Source of the DNA: Candidatus Rokuibacteriota bacterium
GTDB taxonomy: Bacteria > Methylomirabilota > Methylomirabilia > Rokubacteriales > CSP1-6
DNA length: 19,747 nt
Assembly (NCBI GenBank): GCA_003221595.1
Contig: QHSM01000328.1
Location: 1-19,747 of the forward strand
Direction of reading: 5' to 3'
The position numbers and the translations under genes were made by a program. The notes beneath the pieces are model-generated. The model searched no databases, was not told the origin of the DNA, and worked only from the letters and a program-made list of their open reading frames with translations. Shown here piece by piece: positions 1-6,399 of the stretch; the first letter of the stretch is position 1; every line of letters begins with the position of its first letter.

Positions 1-31
1 CGATCCGAACCATCGCGACAGGAGAGACGCC

Positions 32-460
32 ATGCCGAAGATCAAGCACATCGCCCTCTCGACCCAGGATGTCGACAAGACCGCGAAGTTCTACATCGAC
101 GTGTTCGGCATGAAGGAGATCGCGAAGCTCGACGGCCCGGGCGCCCGGGGCTACTACCTGAGCGACGGTGACATCAATCTGGCGATCCTCAATTTCAAGA
201 ACGACGCGGTCGCCGGAGTCGAGCGTGGCGCGGGCTGGAGCGGCATCCACCACATCGGCTTCCAGGTCGAGAGCCTGGAGGCGATTGCCGAGCGCCTGAA
301 GTCGGCCGGGTCCGTACCGCGGGACGACATCAACCAGGCGCTGGGCGTGGGCCACGGCACCCATCGGACCGCCAACGTCGAGGTGAAGTACGTCGGTCCG
401 GACGGGGTCACCGTCGACGTCTCGGAGAGCGGCTGGGTCGGCACCTCCCCGCTCGCGTAG
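32..460 (+). CDS. VOC (glyoxalase/bleomycin-resistance) superfamily protein
   Basis: This is a 142-residue single-domain vicinal-oxygen-chelate protein, probably a cytoplasmic metal-dependent lyase, epimerase or isomerase; the substrate is unknown. It has two beta-alpha-beta-beta-beta modules. Candidate metal ligands are His6 (KHIAL), His73/His74 (IHHIGFQV) and the acidic position near Asp129 (GVTVDVSE), where most relatives carry Glu. The GPDG turn at 122-125 is typical of the second module, and the length is normal for the fold. An AGGAGAG ribosome site lies just before the ATG. A strong hairpin follows the stop, so it probably ends a transcript that begins upstream of the window. The resemblance to methylmalonyl-CoA epimerase or glyoxalase I is only at superfamily level. 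The family call is secure; the function is not. Confidence 0.88.
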   Translation: MPKIKHIALSTQDVDKTAKFYIDVFGMKEIAKLDGPGARGYYLSDGDINLAILNFKNDAVAGVERGAGWSGIHHIGFQVESLEAIAERLKSAGSVPRDDINQALGVGHGTHRTANVEVKYVGPDGVTVDVSESGWVGTSPLA

Positions 461-476
461 CCTCTCGCTGACGCGC

Positions 477-504
477 TCCCGGGGGGCCGGCGCGCCCCCC
501 GGGA
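477..504 (+). terminator. Strong GC hairpin, probable terminator of the VOC gene
   Basis: An 11-bp perfect inverted repeat (TCCCGGGGGGC at 477-487 with GCCCCCCGGGA at 494-504) has a 6-nt loop and begins 17 nt after the VOC stop. The tract after it (TTCCTCCCGTTCCCTTCC) is pyrimidine-rich but not a clean T run. It therefore resembles an intrinsic terminator with a weak U tail. It could also work as an mRNA 3'-end stabiliser. Confidence 0.6.
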
Positions 505-555
505 TTCCTCCCGTTCCCTTCCAGATTTCCTTCGCTCACTGACGCGGGCTCGGCC

Positions 556-583
556 TTGCCCCGATTCTCCGATAGTGTATGTT
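556..583 (+). promoter_or_regulatory. Possible promoter of the XRE-cupin/decarboxylase operon
   Basis: TTGCCC (556-561) and TATGTT (578-583) are 16 nt apart and resemble -35 and -10 boxes. Transcription from such a -10 would start at about 590-591, exactly at the second in-frame ATG of the regulator. That would give a nearly leaderless mRNA. The match is modest and this is inference. Confidence 0.3.
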
Positions 584-1223
584 GTCCTCTATGGTAGACA
601 CGCGACCTCGCCCGGCGTCCGGGCTCGACATGGCCGGTCTCGGCGCCCGACTGCGCATGGAGCGCCTGCGCCGTCAACTCTCGCTCCATCAGCTCGAGGC
701 GCGCACCGGCGTCAGCCGAAGCATGCTGTCCGAGGTCGAGCGCGGGAGCAAGGTGCCGACCGTCCTCGTGCTCGACCGCATCGCGACCGGGCTCGACACC
801 AGCCTCGCGCGCCTGTTCGGCGACGAGCGGGCGGCGCGCGTCGTCGTGCTGCGAAGCGGCGACCACGACACCGCGCACGACCCGTCGGGATGGGAGCGGC
901 GCATCCTCTCGCCGGTTCTACCCGGCGTCGAGTTCGAGCTGGTGCGGACGACCATTCCGGGCGGGGTGGACGCCGGCGAGTTCGCGGCCCACGCGCCGGG
1001 CTCGCGCGAGTACCTCGCGATGGAGCGCGGAGTCTTGCGCCTCACGCTCGACGGCGTGGCGCACGAGCTGCGCGCGGGTGACAGCATCTACTACGCCGGA
1101 GACTGCCGGCACGCGTTCGCGAATCCCGGGAGCGAGCCGTGTGTCTACTACCTCGCGATGGAGCTGGGCCGCCATCACAGCCCCGTGCGATCGCGCCGCC
1201 GCCACCGGAGACCCTCGCGATGA
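579..1223 (+). CDS. XRE-family transcriptional regulator with C-terminal cupin sensor domain
   Basis: This is a 214-residue regulator. The N-terminal helix-turn-helix (about 20-80) shows the Cro/C1 pattern, with the recognition segment around GVSRSMLSEVERG at 44-56. A cupin beta-barrel (about 110-195) probably binds a small ligand; the motifs AGDSIYYAGDCRHAF and REYLAMERG are visible. The architecture matches PuuR/SutR-like repressors that control amine or amino-acid catabolism. The stop overlaps the decarboxylase start (ATGA at 1220-1223), so the two are translationally coupled and the decarboxylase is the likely target, with autoregulation. The start is uncertain. ATG 579 overlaps the candidate -10 box, and ATG 591 (MVDTRPRP) fits that promoter better. 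The Arg-rich tail (203-214) lies outside the cupin fold and may be a by-product of the overlap. Confidence 0.88.
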   Translation: MLSSMVDTRPRPASGLDMAGLGARLRMERLRRQLSLHQLEARTGVSRSMLSEVERGSKVPTVLVLDRIATGLDTSLARLFGDERAARVVVLRSGDHDTAHDPSGWERRILSPVLPGVEFELVRTTIPGGVDAGEFAAHAPGSREYLAMERGVLRLTLDGVAHELRAGDSIYYAGDCRHAFANPGSEPCVYYLAMELGRHHSPVRSRRRHRRPSR

Positions 1224-2695
1224 CGACTCCGCCGCCGCCCGCCCTCGACCCCGAGCATTTCCGCCGTCTGGCGCATGAAACCGTCGACCTCGTCGCCGAC
1301 TATCTGGCCGGCGTGCCCGAGCGGCCCGTGTTCAGACCGATGACCCCGGCCGAGCGGGCCGCACTGATGCAGGAGCCGCTCGGCGCGGCCGGCCTCGATC
1401 CCGAAGCCCTGCTGCATCGCGTCCGCTCCGCCGTCCTGCCGCACGCCATGGGCAACGGCCACCCGCGCTTCTTCGGCTGGGTGAACTCGCCGCCGGCACC
1501 GATCGGCGTGCTCGCCGACTTCCTCGCCGCCGCCATGAATCCAAGCTGCGCCGGCGGCGACCACGCGGCGATCTACGTCGAGCGCGCCGCCGTGCGGTGG
1601 CTCATGGAGCTGATCGGATTCCCGACCGCGGGCAGCATGGGGCTCCTGGCGAGCGGCGGCTCGGCGGCCACGCTCATCGCCCTCGCGGCGGCGCGCCATC
1701 GGGCGGCGAGCGACGACGGCTGGAACGTGCGGCGCGACGGGCTCCAGGGGGCGCGGGCACCCCTCGTGCTCTATCTCTCGGATGAAGGCCACAGCTGCCT
1801 TCAGAAGGCCGCCGAGCTGCTCGGGCTCGGCAGCGAGGCGATTCACCGGGTCTCTACCGACGCCGAGCATCGGATGGACGTGAGCTCGCTGCGCGCCGCC
1901 GTCGCCGCCGACCGCGCCGGCGGCAAGCGCCCGTTCGCCGTGGCCGCGAGCGCGGGCACCGTGGGCACGGGCGCCATCGACCCGCTGGACGAGCTCGCCG
2001 ACCTCTGCGCCGCCGAGCGCCTGTGGCTCCACGTCGACGGCGCCTACGGCGCGCTCGCGGCGGCGGTGCCGACTCATCGCGCGCGCTACGCGGGCCTCGC
2101 GCGCGCGGACTCGGTCGCGCTCGATCCGCACAAGTGGCTGTCCGTGCCCGTCGAATGCGGCGCCGTGCTCGTGCGCGACGGCGGCCTCCTGAGATCGGCG
2201 TTCAGCCTCGTCCCCGACTACCTCCGCACGGAGATGGACCGGGGCTTCGGCGGGCTGCCCTGGTATTCCGAGTTCGGCATCCAGCAGACCCGAGGCTTCC
2301 GCGCCCTCAAGCTCTGGATGACCCTGCAGCACCTGGGCCGCGCCGGGGTCGGCGACCTGATCGCCCGTCATCTCGCGCTCGCCCGGCACCTCGCCGCGCG
2401 GGTGGACGCGGCGCCCGACCTCGAGCGGCTGGCCCCGGTCGAGCTCTCGATCGTCTGCTTCCGCTACGCCCCCGCCGATCTGCGCAGCGACGAGGCCGCG
2501 CTCGATCTCCTCAACAAGCGTGTGATGCAGGCGGTCCAGGAGGCGGGCGACGTTTTTCTCACGCAGACCACGCTGTCCGGCCGCTTCGCGCTGCGGGCCT
2601 GCGTGCTCCACTACGCGACGACCGAGGCGGATGTCGCGGCGCTGGTCGACGCCGTGCGAGCGACCGGCGCCCGCCTCGCGTCAGGCCGGCAGTGA
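1220..2695 (+). CDS. Pyridoxal-5'-phosphate-dependent group II decarboxylase (aromatic L-amino-acid decarboxylase family)
   Basis: This 491-residue cytoplasmic enzyme probably decarboxylates an amino acid, perhaps an aromatic one, to its amine. The fold-type I, group II features are complete. ASGGSAAT (144-151) is the phosphate-binding loop. His191 (SDEGHSC) should stack on the PLP ring. Asp273 (HVDGAYG) should pair with the pyridine nitrogen. Lys305 (ALDPHKWL) forms the Schiff base. HPRFFGWV (81-88) is the usual N-terminal substrate-side motif. The length is normal for the family. I start it at ATG 1220 rather than the longer frame from 1139, because 1220 gives the ATGA coupling with the regulator and a family-like N-terminus. 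Its stop overlaps the convergent tctA stop by 15 bp. The substrate (tyrosine, tryptophan, phenylalanine or DOPA-like) cannot be fixed from motifs alone. Confidence 0.93.
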   Translation: MTTPPPPALDPEHFRRLAHETVDLVADYLAGVPERPVFRPMTPAERAALMQEPLGAAGLDPEALLHRVRSAVLPHAMGNGHPRFFGWVNSPPAPIGVLADFLAAAMNPSCAGGDHAAIYVERAAVRWLMELIGFPTAGSMGLLASGGSAATLIALAAARHRAASDDGWNVRRDGLQGARAPLVLYLSDEGHSCLQKAAELLGLGSEAIHRVSTDAEHRMDVSSLRAAVAADRAGGKRPFAVAASAGTVGTGAIDPLDELADLCAAERLWLHVDGAYGALAAAVPTHRARYAGLARADSVALDPHKWLSVPVECGAVLVRDGGLLRSAFSLVPDYLRTEMDRGFGGLPWYSEFGIQQTRGFRALKLWMTLQHLGRAGVGDLIARHLALARHLAARVDAAPDLERLAPVELSIVCFRYAPADLRSDEAALDLLNKRVMQAVQEAGDVFLTQTTLSGRFALRACVLHYATTEADVAALVDAVRATGARLASGRQ

Positions 2696-4165
2696 CCTTC
2701 TCCGGACCAGGGGCAGGACCAGGAGAATGACCGCGGCCGCCAGGAAGCCCGCGGCGATCGGGCGAGAGACGAAGATCTCGAAGCTCCCGGCCGAGAGGAT
2801 GAGCGACTGGCGTAGCGCCTCCTCCATCATCGGTCCGATCACCATCGCCAGGATCAAGGGCGCGCCCTCGTAGTCGAACTTCTTCAACAGATATCCGACG
2901 ATCCCGAAGACCCACATGACGATCCCGTCGCCCACGCTGTTGGCCACGCTGTAGGCGCCGATCAGACAGAACAGGAGAATGAACGGATACATGACGGTGT
3001 AGGGCACGCGCAGGAGCCGGGCCCACATCGGAATGAGCGGAAGGTTCAACACGAGCAGCATGGCGTTGCCGATGTACATGCTGGTGATGATTCCCCAGAA
3101 GACGTCCGGCGCCTGCTTGACGAGCAAGGGCCCGGGCTGGAGCCCATGGATCATCAAGGCGCCGAGCAGGATCGCCATGACCGCATTGGCCGGAATGCCG
3201 AGGGTCAGCAGGGGAATGAACGCGCCGCCGGCCGCGGCATTGTTGGCCGCCTCCGGGCCGGCCACGCCCTCGATCGCGCCGGCGCCGAACCGCTCGGGGT
3301 GCCGGGACGCCCGCTTCTCCACCGCGTACGAGGCGAACGACGCGATGATCGCGCCCGCGCCGGGCAGGATTCCGAGGAAGAAGCCGAGCACCGAGCCGCG
3401 CAGGATCGGCACCGTCGAGGCGCGCCAGTCTTCACGCGTGGGGAAGAGCGCCGTGGTCGGCGGAGCAAAGATCTCCCGCTGCTGCTCGCGCTGCTCGAGA
3501 TTCAGGAGCACCTCGGAGATTCCGAAGAGCCCCATGATGACCGGCACCAGCCCGAGGCCGTCCTCGAGCGTACGGATCCCGAAGGCGAACCGAAACCGCC
3601 CGCTGATCGTGTCCTGACCGACGGTGCCGCACAGCAGGCCGACGGCCGCCATCATGAGCGTCTTCACGGTCGATTCGCGCGCGAAGAAGGTGAGGAGCAT
3701 CAGGCCGAGGGTCATCAGCGCGAAGTATTCCGGGGGACCGAAGCGCAGCGTCACCCGGGCCAGGAACGGCGCCAGGAACGTCAGGGCGATCACGCTCAGC
3801 GTCCCGGCAATGAACGAGCCGAACGCGGCGATGCCCAGCGCCGCGCCGGCGCGGCCCTGGCGGGCCATGGCGTGACCGTCGAGGCACGTGACGACCGAGG
3901 CCGCCTCACCGGGAATGTTGACGAGGATGGACGTGGTCGAGCCTCCGTACATGGCCCCGTAGTAGATGCCGGCCAGCATGATGATCGCGGCGACCGGAGA
4001 CGCCGCGAACGTCGAGGGCAAGAGGAGCGCGATCGCCGCCGCGGGGCCCAGACCGGGCAGGACCCCGACCAGCGTGCCGATGAAGACCCCGATGAAACAG
4101 TAGAGCAGGTTGATCGGCTGGAGCGCGACCTGGAAGCCGTAGAGGACGCCGCCGAAGATCTCCAC
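2681..4165 (-). CDS. tctA: Tripartite tricarboxylate transporter permease, large subunit TctA
   Basis: This is the large multi-pass inner-membrane subunit of a TTT secondary transporter, which moves carboxylates delivered by a periplasmic TctC protein. The GTG start at 4165 gives 494 residues beginning VEIFGGVLYGFQ and continuing into NLLYCFIGVFIGTLVGVLPG, as in typical TctA proteins. A longer ATG frame from 4231 would overlap tctB by 64 bp and adds a non-family extension. The first signature GVLPGLGPAAAIALLLP and the second signature GPEAANNAAAGGAFIPLL with TLGIP are intact, as are the hydrophobic segments between them. The start lies 2 nt after the tctB stop, so translation is probably coupled. 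It is the last gene of the minus-strand transport operon. Its stop lies inside the 3' end of the convergent decarboxylase gene. Confidence 0.95.
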   Translation of the reverse strand: MEIFGGVLYGFQVALQPINLLYCFIGVFIGTLVGVLPGLGPAAAIALLLPSTFAASPVAAIIMLAGIYYGAMYGGSTTSILVNIPGEAASVVTCLDGHAMARQGRAGAALGIAAFGSFIAGTLSVIALTFLAPFLARVTLRFGPPEYFALMTLGLMLLTFFARESTVKTLMMAAVGLLCGTVGQDTISGRFRFAFGIRTLEDGLGLVPVIMGLFGISEVLLNLEQREQQREIFAPPTTALFPTREDWRASTVPILRGSVLGFFLGILPGAGAIIASFASYAVEKRASRHPERFGAGAIEGVAGPEAANNAAAGGAFIPLLTLGIPANAVMAILLGALMIHGLQPGPLLVKQAPDVFWGIITSMYIGNAMLLVLNLPLIPMWARLLRVPYTVMYPFILLFCLIGAYSVANSVGDGIVMWVFGIVGYLLKKFDYEGAPLILAMVIGPMMEEALRQSLILSAGSFEIFVSRPIAAGFLAAAVILLVLPLVRRRSLPA

Positions 4166-4167
4166 GC

Positions 4168-4608
4168 TCAGAACCCGAGCGGGCCCGTCGGGAGCTGGGT
4201 CTTGAGCCAGAGCTGGAACAGCACGTAGCACCCGACCGCGCCCGCGCCCGCCGAGGCCGCGCTGAACGTCCAGCTACGCCGCTCCAGGCGAAGCAGCAGC
4301 AGGAGGAAGAGGAACGTGACGGCGACGAACCCGAGCACCTCGAGCAGGAGGAGATAGCCGAGGACGGCCCCGACAGCGACGACGGGCCTGGCGTTGTCGG
4401 GCCGGAGTCGGGCGCCGCCCGGCGCGTTCCCTGCTGGCGAGCGGACGACCAGCACGATCGAGAGCAATCCGAGAACCACGCCGCCCCAGAAAGGAAAGAA
4501 GCCCGGTCCCGGACGATGGAGGCTGCCGAGCTTGAGCGCGAGCCCTTGCGCGGCGGCGAAGAGCGCGACGGCCAGCCAGAACAGCCCGCTGACCCGATCG
4601 CGCGACAT
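4168..4608 (-). CDS. tctB: Tripartite tricarboxylate transporter small membrane subunit TctB
   Basis: This 146-residue protein has the TctB layout. A first membrane helix (about 7-25) is followed by the conserved re-entrant-like motif GPGFFPFWGGVVLGLLS (about 34-50), two very hydrophobic helices in the middle (LLLLEVLGFVAVTFLFLLLLL) and a final helix ending in QLWLKTQLPTGPLGF. The family is the small, poorly conserved partner of TctA. The start ATG lies 6 nt after the tctC stop, with only a weak purine tract before it, so it is probably translated by coupling. Order in the operon is tctC, tctB, tctA. Confidence 0.92.
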   Translation of the reverse strand: MSRDRVSGLFWLAVALFAAAQGLALKLGSLHRPGPGFFPFWGGVVLGLLSIVLVVRSPAGNAPGGARLRPDNARPVVAVGAVLGYLLLLEVLGFVAVTFLFLLLLLRLERRSWTFSAASAGAGAVGCYVLFQLWLKTQLPTGPLGF

Positions 4609-4614
4609 GGTCGT

Positions 4615-5472
4615 CTACTTCACCAGCCCGGCCTTCTTGGCGAGCTCCTCGACCATGCGATGCTCCTCGCGGATCTCGGCGACGAGCTTCTCGGGCGGCG
4701 CGTAGTCCTGAAGGATCCCGAAGCTCACGAGCTTGGCGGCGATGACCGGATCCTTCGCGACCTTCTCGATCGCGGCGGCCAGCGTCTTCGTCACGTCGGC
4801 CGGCACGCCCGCGGGCGCGAAGAAGGCGACCCAGACGCCGAGCAGGTTCTGCCGGTAGCCGAGCTTGGTCAGCGTGGGGATGTCCGGATAGCCCGGGAAC
4901 GAGTTCGACACGACCATGCCTCTCACCGCGCCGCCCTTCACGTGACTGCTGAGCGCCCCGAGCGAGAACGCGCCGCCCTCGATGTGGCCGCCCAGGAGGG
5001 CCGTGATGCCGGGCGCCCCGCCCTTGAAGGGCACCATCGTCAGATTCGCGCCGGTGAGCGTGTTGATCATCTCGAGGTTGAGATGGCCGACCGAGCCCGT
5101 TCCGACCGTGCCCACGCGCACCTTCCCCGGATTCTTCTTCGAGAACTCCACCATCTCTCCGAAGGTCCGGTAGGGGGCCTCCTCGCGAACGGCGAGCAGA
5201 ATAGGCGTCCGCGTCGTCAGGCCGAGGGGCGTGAGGTCCTTCAGGGGATCGTACGTCACCGACTCGGGATTCAGGATTCTCGCCGAGATCACCGCGGCGT
5301 TCGGCGTCAGCAGGATCGTGTAGCCGTCCTTCTTGGCCTTCACCACGCTGTCCGTGCCGATCGCCATCCCGGCGCCGGGACGATTGATCGGCACGACCGG
5401 CACCTTGAGAAGCTTCGCCAGCTCGATCAGGACGAGGGTCGCCAGGAGACTCAGGATCGCTCGAGCTCGCAT
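4615..5472 (-). CDS. tctC: TTT-type substrate-binding protein (TctC/Bug family) with a shortened N-terminus
   Basis: This is a periplasmic binding protein of the TctC/Bug family, which captures carboxylates for TctAB. From ATG 5472 it has 285 residues, whereas relatives have about 320-330. Conserved parts are NRPGAGMAIGTDSV, DGYTILL, GSVGHLNLEM, VPFKGGAPGITALLGGH and the C-terminal lobe. The start of a signal peptide (MRARAILSLLATLVL) runs directly into IELAKLLKVPVVPINRPGAG. The rest of the signal peptide, the cleavage site, the first beta strand and the PGG-type ligand loop that normally lie between them are absent. An in-frame GTG at 5484 is an alternative start; a GGGGAG lies 12 nt before it. 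The frame is otherwise intact. It may be inactive, mislocalised or an assembly deletion. The family call is secure; function is doubtful. Confidence 0.88.
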   Translation of the reverse strand: MRARAILSLLATLVLIELAKLLKVPVVPINRPGAGMAIGTDSVVKAKKDGYTILLTPNAAVISARILNPESVTYDPLKDLTPLGLTTRTPILLAVREEAPYRTFGEMVEFSKKNPGKVRVGTVGTGSVGHLNLEMINTLTGANLTMVPFKGGAPGITALLGGHIEGGAFSLGALSSHVKGGAVRGMVVSNSFPGYPDIPTLTKLGYRQNLLGVWVAFFAPAGVPADVTKTLAAAIEKVAKDPVIAAKLVSFGILQDYAPPEKLVAEIREEHRMVEELAKKAGLVK

Positions 5473-5512
5473 GGTGCAGAGCACGCTAGCCTACGTCTCC
5501 CCGGGGGGCAAG

Positions 5513-6370
5513 TCATGTCTCCCACCACCGGGCAATCTCGGCCTCGAGCGTGGTCAGGTCAAGATAGCCGCGCTCGACCTCGCGAACGAACGCCTCGGCC
5601 TCCGGCTCGGTCGGCACGAGGTCGCGGGCCTGGACGTCGAAATCGTAGACGGACATCGTCCCGGTCGGCAGGATCACGTCCTGCGCCAGCACCTCGCGCG
5701 GGCGGTGACGCAGGACCCGCTCGTAGACTCGCGTGTACAGAATCGGATCGTAGGGCACCGGCGCGTCCCCGGCGGCGCGGCCGGGCGCTTCGATGGACGC
5801 GAGATCGCGCCAGAGGTCGCGCAGGACGCGCGGCGACGCGTCCTCGCGCTCGCGCGGATGCCGAGGGCTCGCGCTCCGGCGCTCTCGTTCGGCCTCGATG
5901 AAGCTTCGGACTTCACGCGACGGCACCGCGATCACGAACCGGCACGACGCGGCGGTCAGCAGCGCCTCGGCGCGATCGTCGAGGCGTCGCGCCAGCTCGA
6001 CGAACCGGTTGCCGACGAAGGGCGTCTCGCCGACCAGAAGGTGCTCCGGTGCCGGATGACGCTCGTCCCAGTCGGCGAGCGCGCCGCGCGCCCAGAGCCC
6101 CGTCGCTCGCCGGATGACCGCGTGCGTGACGCCGTTCACCTGGGGGTAGCGGCGGCCGGCGTGGCTCGCCTCGAATCCCGGTCGCGCCACGTCCCACTGG
6201 AGAAGGTGAACCTGCCGTCCGGCGCGGGCGGCGATGTGCACGAGCTGGTGGACGAGGAGGCTCTTCCCCGTGCCCGGCAGGCCGGCCACGAAGACCATTC
6301 GCCGATCGGCCAGACGACCGAGCTGTTCCGCGAGGCGAGCATCCGCGCCGACCACCAGACCGTCGCTCAT
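5513..6370 (-). CDS. P-loop NTPase/kinase-like protein of unknown function
   Basis: This 285-residue soluble protein carries a clear Walker A motif, GLPGTGKS at 30-37, just after a hydrophobic strand (RRMVFVAG). That pattern resembles small kinases and AAA-like NTPases. A possible Walker B or acceptor strand is HLLVGETPF (110-118). WDVARPGFEASH (59-70) and YDPILYTRVYERVL (207-220) look conserved but I do not recognise them. There is no signal peptide or membrane segment. It sits between the TctA-TctB fusion gene (29 nt away) and tctC (40 nt), all on the minus strand, so it is probably co-transcribed with the transporter. TTT systems are normally not ATP-driven, so a role in regulation or substrate phosphorylation is more likely than energising transport. 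The function is unknown. Confidence 0.8.
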   Translation of the reverse strand: MSDGLVVGADARLAEQLGRLADRRMVFVAGLPGTGKSLLVHQLVHIAARAGRQVHLLQWDVARPGFEASHAGRRYPQVNGVTHAVIRRATGLWARGALADWDERHPAPEHLLVGETPFVGNRFVELARRLDDRAEALLTAASCRFVIAVPSREVRSFIEAERERRSASPRHPREREDASPRVLRDLWRDLASIEAPGRAAGDAPVPYDPILYTRVYERVLRHRPREVLAQDVILPTGTMSVYDFDVQARDLVPTEPEAEAFVREVERGYLDLTTLEAEIARWWET

Positions 6371-6399
6371 CCCGCGATGCGCGGCTCGACGGGCCGGGT

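Noticed and set aside
567..605. GTGT...ACAC dyad around the XRE start as an operator
   Set aside because: The arms are only 4 bp with a 19-nt spacer and poor internal symmetry, no better than chance.
1175..2611. Long minus-strand open frame opposite the decarboxylase
   Set aside because: It is an Arg/Gly/Glu-rich shadow without a motif, whereas the plus strand has all PLP-enzyme signatures.
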